DNA of 64,000 bases from Saccharum officinarum (GCA_020631735.1 CM036162.1:96265666-96329665), one strand, 5' to 3'; counted from the stretch's first letter, positions 10,634 to 22,400 are shown. Made by a program: numbers and translations. The notes: generated by a model from the letters alone, not told the origin.

Positions 10634-12640
10634 TCAAATGGCTTTCTTCTTTAAGCCCATCCATGGTGCACCAATGAACTTAGCATGAACACCATTTGTG
10701 CCCTTGGTAAGTATATAGAAAGAATCAAACTTAATTGAGGATACTTTAGCATTGGATTTCTTGTTCATGCAATGTTGCTCTATGTGACCAACTTGCTTGC
10801 AACTTTTGCAATGGCTACCATTGTTCTTCACAAAATGAGTCTTGTGAGGAGCAAAAGCGGCCTTACCTTTCTTGGGGTTATAGCCCAATCCCTCTTTATA
10901 GAGAGAAGCCCTTTGGCTACCCAAGCACATAAGCAAGCGGTCCTCACCACCATAAGCCTTAGCTAAGGTGTGATTGAGCTCTTTTACCTCCTTGAGAATT
11001 TCATTCTCAACTATTAGTGTGGAGTCACAAGTGAAACCGTCACTACTAGATGATGATGATGTAGATGAGCTACATGGAGGGTTAGTGGAAACAACAATAG
11101 GCTTATGTAAAGATTCATCAATTATATCACATGATATGCCTATGTTGCAAGTTTTAGCTTTTTCAACATTAGTTGGCATGTTCTCACATTTTTCAGCTAG
11201 AGAGGAATGAGCTTCTTCAAGCTTAGTGTGAGACTTTTGAAGCTTCTTATGGTCTACCTTTAGACTCTCATAAGATGCCCTAAGCTCATCAAGTTCTTGC
11301 ATAAGGTTTTTCTTTTCCTTAAGTAAGCCCTTGCACTCCTTTCTAGATTCTTTAAAGTGTTGAGTGCAATCTTCTAGCATAGTGATTAGTTCATCTTTAG
11401 TGAATTCTTCTTCATCACTATCACTATCACTAGCATTATCATGATCACTCTCATCATCGGATGATACCTTAGTGGCCTTAGCCATGAAGCACGATGGAGT
11501 GTCGAAGAGGGAGACATTCTCTTGGATGGCAATGCTAGCATGTCCCTTCTTCTTGCTCTTGTAGTCATCCTCATCATCACTTGAGGAATCATCACTATCC
11601 CATATAGCAACATGAGAATCATTCTTCTTTTTATGAGAGCTCTCCTTCTTTTCTTGCTTCTTCTTTTGCTTCTTCCTCTCCTTCTTGATAGCATCTTCAT
11701 CATCACTATCATAAGGACACTTTGCAATGAGATGATCTTTGCTATGGCATCTAAAGCATCTCATGGTATGCTCTTTCTTCTTAGATGAGTTCTTTCTCCT
11801 TCTTGCACGATAGCCCTTCTTCTTCATGAATTTGCCAAATTGCTTGACAAAGAGAGCCATCTTCTCATCAATGTCATCACTATCACAAGAGCTTGAGTCT
11901 TCTTCACTTGATGATTCAATCTTGGATTTGCCCTTGAATGTGGTGGCTTTGAATGCCACACTCTTCTTCTTCTCATCATCCTTCTTCTCATTTTCCTTCT
12001 TCTTCTTCTTGACCAACTCATCCTTCTCATCATCTTCTCTATATGAATCATCGGTCATTACCTCTTGAAATATTTGTTGAGGAGTTGAATCCTTCAATGT
12101 AGTCCTCACTAGCACGGTGATCAATGTATCAAATCTCTTGGGCAAGCTTCTCAAGAACTTCATAGAGAATTGGTTGTCCTTGACCTCCTCACCAAGTGCC
12201 TTGAGCTCATTCACAATGACTTGCAATCTATGAAACATTTCCGGTACACTCTCATCTTCTTGCATCTTGAAGCTTGAAAATTTTTCTTGCAAGATATATG
12301 CTTTAGCGGTCTTTGTGCCTTCGGTGCCCTCAAATGTTTCTTCTAGCTTGGCCCAAGCATCATGAGCGATCTCAATGTTCTTCACTTGCTCAAAGGTCTT
12401 GTCATCTAGTGCCTCATGAAGAGCACTAATGGCAATGTCATTGCATTGGAGTTTCTTCTCTTCCATCGGTGTAGGTACTTCCGGATTAGCAACCTCAAAT
12501 TTTGTTTCGGTGACCTTCCACACTTCTCTATTTATTGACTTGAGGTGTGCGGTCATCTTAACCTTCCAATATGCATAATTTGTGCCATCAAAGTGAGGTG
12601 CCTTCTTGGTGTTGTTGATGTGCAAGCTTAATTGAGCCAT
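10634..12640 (-). CDS. Gag capsid/nucleocapsid protein of the Sirevirus-type element
   Basis: 668 codons. The start is the first Met after the primer binding site, about 45 bp downstream of it. The N-terminal 200 residues form the plant retrotransposon gag (UBN2-type) domain. An acidic/Lys-rich stretch follows. A CCHC zinc knuckle (CFRCHSKDHLIAKC) lies near residues 294-307, then a long heptad-rich coiled coil (about 430-500), and a second knuckle (CKSCKQVGHIEQHC) near 610-623. A large gag with coiled coil is typical of Sireviruses. The frame stops at a TGA about 24 codons before the next in-frame stop, and the skipped tail reads like the family's usual VWVPK-type C-terminus, so a small C-terminal truncation is likely. 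It packages element RNA into cytoplasmic particles. Pol is in another frame. Confidence 0.93.
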   Translation of the reverse strand: MAQLSLHINNTKKAPHFDGTNYAYWKVKMTAHLKSINREVWKVTETKFEVANPEVPTPMEEKKLQCNDIAISALHEALDDKTFEQVKNIEIAHDAWAKLEETFEGTEGTKTAKAYILQEKFSSFKMQEDESVPEMFHRLQVIVNELKALGEEVKDNQFSMKFLRSLPKRFDTLITVLVRTTLKDSTPQQIFQEVMTDDSYREDDEKDELVKKKKKENEKKDDEKKKSVAFKATTFKGKSKIESSSEEDSSSCDSDDIDEKMALFVKQFGKFMKKKGYRARRRKNSSKKKEHTMRCFRCHSKDHLIAKCPYDSDDEDAIKKERKKQKKKQEKKESSHKKKNDSHVAIWDSDDSSSDDEDDYKSKKKGHASIAIQENVSLFDTPSCFMAKATKVSSDDESDHDNASDSDSDEEEFTKDELITMLEDCTQHFKESRKECKGLLKEKKNLMQELDELRASYESLKVDHKKLQKSHTKLEEAHSSLAEKCENMPTNVEKAKTCNIGISCDIIDESLHKPIVVSTNPPCSSSTSSSSSSDGFTCDSTLIVENEILKEVKELNHTLAKAYGGEDRLLMCLGSQRASLYKEGLGYNPKKGKAAFAPHKTHFVKNNGSHCKSCKQVGHIEQHCMNKKSNAKVSSIKFDSFYILTKGTNGVHAKFIGAPWMGLKKKAI

Positions 12641-12685
12641 TTCTTTTTCACCGTAGGTTGTTAAGCCTCAAATAAACGATGTCTC

Positions 12686-12698
12686 GGCTCTGATACCA
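12686..12698 (-). other. Primer binding site, initiator tRNA-Met type
   Basis: On the element strand TGGTATCAGAGCC starts three bases after the 5' LTR end (CA at 12701). It is complementary to the 3' end of plant initiator tRNA-Met, the usual primer for Ty1-copia minus-strand synthesis. Confidence 0.9.
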
Positions 12699-12700
12699 CT

Positions 12701-14727
12701 TGTAAGGTCCGAATGGCTAGAGGGGGGGGGTGAATAGCCTAATTAAAACTTCTACAAGAATTACTTAACCACAAGTTAGTATAAAAGGTGGCGGAGCAAA
12801 ATGCACTAGCTCTAACTAATTAAGCAAGCCACCTACACAAGTCTAGTACAAGGCTATCCACTAAACACTACAACAACAACAAGCTAGATACAAGATGTAA
12901 AACGAGAGAAGAGCTTCGAGTGATTATACCACTGTGTAGAGATGAGAAGTACCAATCAATCAATCACACAAGAGAAATCCTCGGGAAGAGAATGACACAA
13001 GAATTTATCCCGAGGTTCACTTGCTTCCCGGCAAGCTACTCCTCGTTGTGGCGATGCACCCACTTGTCGGTTCGCGAGCTAATCAACTATCAAGAGTTGA
13101 GCCCTCGGCGGGCGCCGCACAACCGCACACAAGATGGGGATCCTCCAAGCCACGAGCTCCACTAGAGTATCCAATTTGCGAACTCCCGCGGGGAAGGATC
13201 AAGAACCCCTTACAACACTTGGTGAAGGCTCCAACAATCTCCAATTGCGAGCTCAATCACCTCCGCTGCTCCAAGCCGTCTACCGTGTCGGGAAACACGG
13301 AAGAGTAACAAGAAATCCGCAGCAACTCGAAGATCAAGTGCCTCTAGAATGCAACTCTCAAGCAATGCACTTGAATCTCACTCAATCTCACTCAAGATGT
13401 GCAATCAATCAAAGAGATGAGTGGAGGGGTTGTTCTCTAGCTCAAAGGATGTCTCTATATCTCAAAATGTGCAAGAGTTGCCCTCAAACCCCGGACATCC
13501 TCTATTTATAACGAAGGGGTACGCAGCTAGCCGTTACGGACGACGCAGCGAAAATCGTGCTGACCGGACGCTCCGGTCAGGGTGACCGGACGTGTCCGGT
13601 CACTATACGACAAACGTGAATAGTGCGCGTCAGAACTAGCCGTTGCCCTGACCGGACGCGCTCAACCGAGTGACCGGACGCGACAGTGCCAACGTCCGGT
13701 CGCGTTCCAGTAAGCTCCAGCTGCGACCGGACGCGTCCGATCGCACGTGACCAGACGTGCCGCGCGTCCGATCGTCACTCCGCTTCGCTCTGCCCCTCTG
13801 GACGCCTGACCGGACGCTCCGGCTACGTGAGGGACCGGACGCGCCGGTCGCGCGCTCTGGTTCGCTCAGGAGAACTGACCGGACGCGCTGTTGAACTGAC
13901 CGGACGCCATAGTGCCAGCGTCCGGTTAGAGTCCAGTAAGCTCCCTGGATGACCGGACGCGTCCGGTCGTCAGTGACCGGACGCGCCGGTTGCAAACCCT
14001 AGCACCCGCGCCTGCGCTGTACTGACCGGACGCGTCCGGTCATACCATGACCGCGTCCGGTGCAGCGTCCGGTCACCTCTGTGACCTCTGTTCGCCTCCG
14101 TTACTTTTCCGACTTCCGGCGTAGTGGAAAATAGGCATTTCAACTTCACAAAAAATGCCTGAATCCCGCGCTCGCAAAGCTCGGCGGGAGGGAGAGAGGA
14201 ACCCAAACCCCTCTCTACCACTTGAACTCCACCGCCTTCGCAAATGTGCTAACACCACCAAGTGTACAACACCATGTGCATGTGTGTTAGCATTTCACAA
14301 TCATTTTCCAAGGCGTTATGTTAGCTCTTTACTAGATCCTAATGCATATGCTCAAGACATTGATCTAGTGGCACTTGATTTCCGAGCTAACCGTGATTGC
14401 CCCTCTTGATAGTCGGCTATGTATCCTAAACCCGGTCAATCACTTCTCTACTCATCTTAGACCGGCAAAAGGAAAACCCTATGGTTATACCTTTGCCTTG
14501 AGCTCTTAGATCCTTCTCCACTTGATCATCATGTCCTTCCTTTTATGTGCATCTTCACCATGATCATCATTTCATGTCCATGCACCATCTCTTTGTGATC
14601 TTGTGGCCACCACACCTTGCCACATACACCTTCATCACATGTGTTGCTTATGCCTAACTCAAAACACTTAACACATGGCATTAGCAACTTGGTGTCATTA
14701 ATTACCAAAACCAAACTTGGGCTTTCA
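12701..14727 (-). repeat. 5' LTR of the Sirevirus-type element
   Basis: 2027 bp, nearly identical to 4290-6314. By eye it has about 11 substitutions, all C/T or G/A transitions, most at CpG, plus a longer G run near 12721-12730. It carries the palindrome array at 13562-14074 and a minus-strand TATA box at 13503-13510, so it is the copy that would drive the element. The GTCAC duplication follows at 14728-14732. Confidence 0.95.
13562..14074 (-). promoter_or_regulatory. U3 palindrome array and promoter of the 5' LTR
   Basis: Same array as in the 3' LTR, followed on the element strand by TAACGG (13532-13537) and TATAAATA (13503-13510). Several of the LTR-LTR differences fall in this array as CpG transitions. 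That fits heavy cytosine methylation of the promoter. Confidence 0.8.
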
Positions 14728-14732
14728 GTCAC

Positions 14733-15711
14733 CATCATGTCTCGAACTCTATATTGAGCTAAATCAGTTTGGGACACGGCAAGGGGCTAGGGCAAGTGAG
14801 AGACATCTTTTACCTGTTTGAAAGACATGGCCAATGGTGCACCCGAGGTGTAGAGCACCAGAGGGAGAAGCCATCGAATCGGCACTCGGAAGGAAGAAGA
14901 TGGACGGAGAATGCGAGGTCCATAGGCACCCCATCGTCGGACAAGCTCACCTTGAGGACGTCGTTGCAAGGAAAATCTAGATCTAGTGAGCTGCGGCAGC
15001 GAAGCAAGTCGGGGTGATCAGCATGATGGAGCAACAAAAGCGGTGGAGAAGCATAGGGTGGAGAGGTCAAGCAGGGCAATGAAGCGGAGGACCGGGGTGA
15101 TGCCACGTGGGGCAGCATGATGTAACGGCGCCGGAACAAAAGAGGCGACGGAGAAGCCGAGAAGCCGACCAAACTAGTGACGGAGAGGGCGAGAACGGAG
15201 AGATGGCATGGATACTGGAGATTGGCGCCCCCTTTCCCCGGAGACTGGTGAGGCCCACCATCTGGCGCCGGGCGAAGGAACCCAACCGGCACAAGGCACG
15301 CGCGAGGCGAGTATCGGCTTGGGAGACGTCAGCGCATGTGGGAAGTGCACGTCCACGCGGACGATGCGAGCACAAGAAACGGCGACCCCGCCAGAAGTTG
15401 TCCAACACGAAAACGGCACGCGACCGTTACAGTGGATGGGGGTGACGTGGAGGCCCTCAGCGTGGAGCTTTTCATTATGCGTCGAGGGATCAACTATTAT
15501 TTTTATTCTTGTTTTCCTTTCTCCACCCCTTCCAATCCTATTCCCCCCTCCCTCGCGTGGTCCAACCTTGCACTCTTCTGTGGTTATGATTGAGTATGAG
15601 TAGAGAACATAGTATTATTTAGGTTCTTCAATGTAGATAGTGTGGTTAAGGTGCTATCGACCATCCATTAAGTGGTGTCAGACTGTCCAGTAACCCTCAG
15701 ACCGTTGGGTT
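14733..15711. other. Flanking DNA, GC-rich, no gene assigned
   Basis: This was continuous with 3907-4284 before the Sirevirus-type insertion. The part at 14800-15450 is GC- and CpG-rich with short overlapping open frames on both strands. None shows a recognisable domain or a convincing splice structure. It could be a decayed 5' gene region, but I cannot support a gene call. Confidence 0.5.
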
Positions 15712-16274
15712 TAGAGATGGCAACGGGTACCCAAAACCCGAGTACCCGACGGGTATTACCCGATAAAGAGGCGGGTATGGAATGAATTTTCTACCCATGG
15801 GTATGTTATTGGACAAAATCCTATACCCATCAGGTATGTGGGTACGGGTGCGGGTGTATACTACCCATACCCGCATACCCGTGGGTAAGACATACCCGCA
15901 AAAATAACTAGCAAACCTCAGTTATTTTAGCGCATATAAGTCATGAATTTGGCCCATTGAGACATCCACTATATTTCTAGTAGATTGTCTTTGTTGTAAT
16001 GATGCTAATAATATTTGTTAGCATGTTTGTAACTTGTTGAAAGCTTAGAATGATTTATTTTTGCACGTGACTATTTGATATTTTTAGGTAATTTTCGGGT
16101 ATGCTATCGGGTATGGGTTACCCATCGGGTGAGAATTACCCGGCGGGTACGGGTATGGAACTATTTTTTTTACCCGCATGCGGGTACGGGTAACCCGACG
16201 GGTAAAATTTTGCGGGTGCGGGTACGGGTACGGGTGAGCACTACCCGTCGGGTATGTACCCACTGCCATCTTGA
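15712..16274. mobile_element. hAT-type MITE, copy 1, with CGGGTACCCG-rich arms
   Basis: 563 bp flanked by the perfect 8-bp duplication GTTGGGTT (15704-15711 and 16275-16282). The ends are inverted (TAGAGATGGCAACGGGTAC against the complement TCAAGATGGCAGTGGGTAC, 15 of 19). Both arms are packed with CGGGTA/TACCCG units around an AT-rich core, so each arm can also fold on itself. It has no coding capacity. An 8-bp duplication and short TIRs place it with the hAT superfamily. Confidence 0.85.
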
Positions 16275-16455
16275 GTTGGGTTAGGGTCACGGAACATTCT
16301 GAAAAATTCAGACCATATATGGAAACTCTAAATGGTGAGCTTCATGGACTATCCGATAAGTGAGGACCGACCTCTAGTAATTTGGGCATGCTTTCAGCCG
16401 TCTTGGGCTTGGGATGAGGAATCAATCGAATTGTCCGACAAGGTTCGACAAATTG

Positions 16456-18130
16456 CGACACCAGAACTGAGGGCGACTCGGGCGGCACCTCCCACCACCG
16501 CCACCAAGCCCTCCCTCATGCCTCCATAGCCTGGCCACCGCTGGAGCCCAACACCAGAGGCTAGCGGAGGGCAAGGACGGCAGAGGCTGGGCACTCCCTC
16601 CCTCCCTCCCTCTCTCTCTCACAGAGAGAGAGAGGAGCCACTGTGCGAGGCAGCTACCAGCGGCCAGTTTTAGCTCTGGCGAGCATGGATCTAGAGACGC
16701 CTTGACCGAATCTACGTCGGAGAGGCGCCAGCGCGCCTGTGCCTGCCGGGGCGGCGACCGACCGGGACCAGCCCGGCTGCTCCCGTTCATGGTCGGCAGT
16801 GGCCGGCCGGGCCTATCTGCACCTATAGGCTGCTAGGGCGGCGATCAGTCAGGGCCAGCCCACCTCTCGCGTGCCTGCTGCCTGCCTAGGCAGCGGCTAG
16901 CTTGGGGCTGCTGATGTCCACCGACTGCGGGCACGGCCTCGACGATTGGAGCTCGGGGGCAGCGGATTCGGTCCTCTGGCTGCCGGATCCGGCCCCCTGC
17001 GCTGGAGCTACGCGCGTTCAGCGGCGGCGTACCTCGCCCTTGCAGGGTTTCACGGCGATGGTGGCGGCCCGTACATTTATCAAGGCTGTGCTCAGCAGCA
17101 TGGCAGGTGTGGTGGTGTGGCGGCAGGCCACCGGCGAGGGCGACCGGTTGCGGCATTAGGCAGTAGCAGCGCGACCTTGCTGCCCTAGGCTCCGGTGGCC
17201 TGGGGCCTGGTTGCGGCTTCGGCCTTGTGCAAAACCGAGCTTCGGATGGGAATGACGGGCAGCAACCCTCGATTGGCAATGGCAACATTGAGAGGTCTGT
17301 GTAGGGGTTGGGGGCCTTGGCAAAATCCTTGCCCTTTTGGGCCGATGACAGCGACGCCTTCTGGCGTCGTTTACTTCCTTGGAAGCGCCCATCCATCAGC
17401 CCTCTCCCCTTACATTGCGCTTTCTTCCTAGGTGTAAAACCTTAGCCTTTTGGTTAGGCGACGGCGACGCTGTGGCGTTGTTCCCCTCATTGGAGGCGTC
17501 GCTTCAGAAGCTCGTGCTTTGCTATTGGCGGTTGCCGACAAGGTGGGAGCCTAGTTGATGTTTCGGGGTATAGTGTCCATGGCGTCGGAAGGTGGCTAGG
17601 AGGAGGGCATTGGCGCAGCGATTGGAGGGCTTGACATTTGCTTGGTGGAGGGCAACGGTCCGGGAGGGACCGTGTGCTAGTTGTGCCCACAAAGTTGGCG
17701 AGGAGGCCGGCGTGGGTGGCACCCACGAAGTTGGCGAGGAGGCTGGCGTGGGAGGTGTGGCCAGCAGATTTGCGTTGCTAAGATGACCTGCATGGTTTGG
17801 CGGCGGGTGGTCCCGCTCGGCGGCGACCGTTCTGGCGTAAGGAGGTTCTGTAATTGGCAGCTCGAGGACCTATGTGGCACTTCTACCTTTGATGAGGCAG
17901 CTAAGTTGCTGGAAACTACAGTGTATGCGCCTGGGTCTTGGAGGACGCGATCGATGATGTCCTTAGTCGTCCGAGGGTTGGCGGTGCAGTGTGGTGGTTT
18001 AGAGTTGATGGTGGTTCTCTTTTTTATTTCTTTTTTTTGAGCTAATATGCTTGTGTTGTAATAAGGAACAACTATATGCATTGGTCGATGCAGAGGCTAG
18101 GATATTAATATATTTTCTTTTCTAAAAAAA
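16456..18130 (+). mobile_element. Poly(A)-ended retroposon with a 15-bp target duplication
   Basis: About 1.7 kb bounded by AGGTTCGACAAATTG (16441-16455) and AGGTTTGACAAATTG (18131-18145), matching at 14 of 15 positions. The right end is an A run after TTTTCTTTTCT. The preceding GATGCAGAGGCTAGG phrase resembles 3' ends of grass non-LTR retroelements. The first 700 bp are very GC-rich. No RT or endonuclease domain is readable, so it is a 5'-truncated LINE, a non-autonomous relative, or a processed transcript. Open frames inside it have no recognisable product. Confidence 0.65.
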
Positions 18131-18145
18131 AGGTTTGACAAATTG

Positions 18146-18563
18146 TTCGGTAGATATAGGACTTGGCTCAGCAAGAAGATTGTCCTTCAAATGAGGACTG
18201 ACTATCTACAGGAGAGGCTTTCTTCGGACTAGGGAGATGAATTTATCAGGACGTTCAACAAGGTTTGAAGGACTACCCAAAAATTCTAGTTAGTTTCTGT
18301 ATAGGGTTTTAGACTATAAGAATGATACGGACCATTTGACAGTGAAAATCGCCAAGTCGGACCGTCCAACAAGGCACAATGCAGATGTTCTAGGTGAAGA
18401 GTGTAGCTACGATTCTTGTATAAAGCATAGAGTTTTGTTTGTTGAGGTTGTCCTTAAGATCAGGTCTTACCCGTCTTACGAAGGCCGAGCTTTGTGCTAT
18501 GTATAAAGCCCAAGTTGGCCATGGCACATGGCGGTCCAGAAGTAGAGTCTACTAGACACACCA
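18146..18563. other. Short intergenic stretch, nothing recognised
   Basis: Mixed-composition DNA between the retroposon and the second MITE. I see no gene, RNA or repeat in it. Confidence 0.5.
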
Positions 18564-18571
18564 CGCCCGAC

Positions 18572-19121
18572 TAGAAATGGCAACGGGTACCCGAAACCTG
18601 AGTACCCGACGGTTATTACTCGATAAAGATGCGGGTATGTGATGAATTTTCTACCCGTGGATACGTTATTGGACAAAATCTTATACCCATCGGGTATGCG
18701 TGGGTGCGGGTGTATACTACCCATACCCGCAGATAAGACATACCCTCAAAAATAACTAGTCAATCTCAATTATTTTAGCGCATATAAGTCATGAATTTGG
18801 CCCATTGAGACATTCATTATATTTCTAGTAGATTGTATTTGTTGTAATGATGCTAATAATGTTTGTTAGCATGTTTGTAACTTATTGGAAGCTTAGAATG
18901 ATTTATTTTTGTACGTGACTATTTGATATTTTTAGGTAATTTTCGGGTATGCTATCGGGTACGGGTTACCCGTCCGGTGAGAATTACCCGACAGGTACGG
19001 GTATAAAACTATTTTTTTATCTATATACGGGTACGGGTAACCAGGTAAAATTTTATGGCTACGAATACAGATACGGGTGGATACTACCCGTCGGTCGGGT
19101 ACGTAGCTGTTGTCATCTTGA
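18572..19121. mobile_element. hAT-type MITE, copy 2, in the beta-galactosidase promoter region
   Basis: 550 bp flanked by the perfect 8-bp duplication CGCCCGAC (18564-18571 and 19122-19129). It is the same family and orientation as 15712-16274, sharing the CGGGTACCCG arms and the AT-rich core. Its right end lies 306 bp before the beta-galactosidase start codon, so it may form part of that promoter. Confidence 0.85.
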
Positions 19122-19427
19122 CGCCCGACCCCTGCGCAAAACCAGCGCACGAACACCGTCTTCCACCCCGCTCGCCGTTCCGCGAATCGGTCGTCCGCTC
19201 GCAAGCTTTTGCCGCGATGCCCGACCAAGCAGCGCCCCGCGGCCGTCCACCTCCACTCGCAGCTCCTCCATTTCCGCGCGTCCGCTCCACCGCAACGCTC
19301 CGCGAGCCCGTCCCCTTCAAAGCGGTCATCTCCTCCCCCGACCCCTCGCTAGCGTCGCCTCCCCTCTCCTGCCTGCCCTTCACCTCCCGTCCCCCTCTCC
19401 CCTGTCGTTCCCGCAATTCCGGCTCAC

Positions 19428-22400
19428 ATGACCGTCCGGGCCGCGGCCGTGCTGGTGGCCGCCGCGGCGCTCGCGCTCCTCCTCCCGGGATGGGCGGCGG
19501 CGGAGTGGACCCTCACGAAGAAGGGCAGCGTCATCACCTACGATGCGCGGTCTCTCATGATCGACGGCAAGCGGGACCTCTTCTTCTCCGGCGCCATCCA
19601 CTACCCCAGGAGCCCGCCTGAGGTACGCTCCCACGCGCGCGACTCCCTAGCCGATGAACCGAACGAAATGCAGTCGCGGCGTGCTGCTGCCGGTCGGCTG
19701 GTTGGTTGATCCTGGAAATGTACTGTTGTAATGCAGGTGTGGCCGAAGCTGCTCGAGCGGGCCAAGGAGGGCGGCCTCAACACGATCGAGACGTACATAT
19801 TCTGGAATGCACACGAGCCTGAGCCTGGCAAGGTAAAGGACATATATTCAGATGGACGCGTTGGTAACCAACCGCAGCAAAATTAAGGAGCATGACGTCC
19901 TGAATCTCTCTTCTGCTGTACGAGTATATTATATTAGACCGACAAATAGATGTAAATGTAGCTCATCTGTTGCATGCCTTGCAGTACAATTTTGAAGGCA
20001 GGCTCGACTTGATCAAGTTCCTCAAGATGATCCAGGAGCATGACATGTATGCAATTGTGCGCATCGGGCCCTTCATCCAGGCAGAATGGAACCATGGGTC
20101 AGTGCGTCCAACTAATTACCACTCTTCTGTCAAGTATGCTCATATCGATCTGATTGTTTTGTGCTTCTTCTATGCCATTTTCTCTACTTTCTTCCAGTGG
20201 TCTGCCTTATTGGCTTAGAGAGATCGACCACATAATATTCCGGGCGAACAATGATCCGTACAAGGTAATCAAGGAATTCCCTATCCTTGGTTGTAACAAG
20301 GATATGCATGTAGAGTTCTGGACTAATGGCATTTGGACTTTTCATGCAGAAAGAAATGGAGAAATGGACGAGATTCATAGTGCAGAAGTTGAAGGATGCT
20401 GAGTTATTTGCATCTCAAGGAGGACCCGTCATTTTAACACAGGTCCTTCATTTCCCAATTTACTCGCGTTATTTGTTAAATCCTCTTTATTGGCACCATA
20501 TTTACATAATACACGCTGTGATTTACCCTTTGCACAAATACATCAGATCGAGAATGAGTATGGGAACATAAAAAAAGATCATGCAACAGACGGTGACAAG
20601 TACCTCGAATGGGCAGCTCAAATGGCCCTCAGCACACAAACAGGAGTTCCATGGATAATGTGCAAGCAGTCTTCAGCTCCTGGTGAAGTGGTAACTTTCT
20701 GATCAGTGGTGAATATCTGTATACATTTTTAATGGTTCACAAGTTTTTTATTGCAAATTCTATCTTGAAAATAGTATCAAAATACTATTCAGAACAGGAA
20801 CGACATTTAATCTCTTAGAAGTGATCGTCTACTTTCTATTGAAAGGGTCTAGTTACTTCAGCTCAATCTTTTAATTAATTTCTCACTCTCACTAGATCCC
20901 TACTTGCAATGGAAGGCATTGTGGAGACACATGGACACTGCGTGACAAAAATAAGCCTATGCTTTGGACTGAGAATTGGACTCAACAGTAAGTTCAAGTA
21001 ATTCACACTCAACATTCGTCTTTTTCACCAATTACACAAATATTATGAGCCAACATTACTTTTTGAACGCAATGGCAGGAGCCAATATTACTATTTATGG
21101 AAGGTACACAATAGGAAGAATTGAGTGAGATGAAATATATAACACTGTTTATTATAGAAAGAAAATCTAATGCTCTAATGAACTTATGAGCTATGGCCAT
21201 TCCAAGAAACATGTTGCACATTCATATGTGTGGTTACCTTACATTTAGGGATGCAAGTTCCACTTGTTTTTGGGTCATTGGGTAGACCCAAAACTTCTTT
21301 TTTCTCAAAAACGCAGGAGACCTGCGATTCTTTGCATTAAGAAGAAAAAGGGTGAGAACCCTTACAAACACACACAAGAAAAGAAAACTATACATTTTAC
21401 TTTACAAAAGGCTGCTTAGACCCAAAACTTTTATAAAATGAAGTAAAATGTCTCGCCACATAGTTAATTTAGGGGGGCCAGCTAACCTAGAAAACACGAT
21501 TGGGTGCCCACTTGCATCCCTGCATATATCAATTCTTGCAGCATCTTAACCTTGAGCCATTTTCCCTATTCCCTTTAAGAAGTGAAATTTGTATTTTATG
21601 TCCGAATCATAGGTCCCACCTCATGTTTGATTGAGCGAACATGTTCATACCTGTATATTGTAGAATATAAAAAGATAGAGTTGAATAGTAAAGCATACAT
21701 CTCATCAGTTAGCAGATGGACCCATAAACACAATAGATCAATCTGGCTGCACACCAACTAAACCTAAACCTCTAAGGGTCCACTGCGCTATAGAATATTG
21801 TTATTTTGGGCAAATATTTACTAATTCTAGTATATTTATTTTGTTAATATCCATAAAAGGTTCTCTTAACTAAAACCTGCATTCAAAATTAGGATCAAAT
21901 AAGTGCTTTTAAAGTACCACCGCTATGCCAAACAGTGCTTATATCAAAAGGCAATTCTCCATTCCATTCTGTAAACATTTGGAGCTCATCCCCTGCGAAT
22001 ACAGAAGGTACATACACAAAGGATTAATCTCTTCGTCTAATTTTCCTGGGCATACACAGATTCAGAGCATATGGCGATCAATTAGCTATGCGTTCAGCTG
22101 AGGACATTGCATATGCTGTGTTACGATTTTTTGCAAAGGGTGGGTCAATGGTTAACTACTACATGGTATGGATTTACTTTTTGTTCCTGCAATGAATATG
22201 TTAATAAAGATTTACAGGGGAAATGTGGCGATTTATGGAATTTCACTTTAACTTGTCAACAGTATCACGGAGGAACAAATTTTGGAAGGACTGGCGCTTC
22301 TTATGTGCTGACTGGATACTATGATGAAGCTCCCTTGGATGAATATGGTCAGATCGCCTCACTTGACCATTATATTTCTGTATTATTTTTTATCTTCATC

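Larger units (their letters stand above)
4290..14727 (-). mobile_element. Complete Sirevirus-type Ty1-copia LTR retrotransposon
   Basis: A 10.4-kb element on the minus strand with two near-identical LTRs (4290-6314 and 12701-14727), TG...CA ends and the exact 5-bp duplication GTCAC. In element order it has the 5' LTR, a tRNA-Met-type primer site, gag, protease-integrase, RT-RNase H, about 1 kb of non-coding DNA with several polypurine tracts, then the 3' LTR. PR-INT-RT order places it in Ty1-copia. Long LTRs, a large gag with coiled coil and multiple polypurine tracts point to Sirevirus. I count about 11 LTR substitutions plus a G-run length change. At the usual grass rate of 1.3e-8 per site per year that is about 0.2 million years, a rough estimate. 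The polyprotein carries several breaks, so this copy is probably not autonomous. Confidence 0.95.

Noticed and set aside
11386..12068. Lys/Arg- or Ser-rich frames opposite or within gag
   Set aside because: They are shifted-frame shadows of the acidic/Lys-rich part of the gag CDS at 10634-12640.
14769..15603. Overlapping open frames as a gene next to the Sirevirus-type insertion
   Set aside because: GC-rich DNA gives long frames on both strands. No domain, splice structure or codon-level support was found.
16394..18081. Pro/Arg/Gly-rich frames in the retroposon as proteins
   Set aside because: Frames overlap on both strands with low complexity and no known domain.
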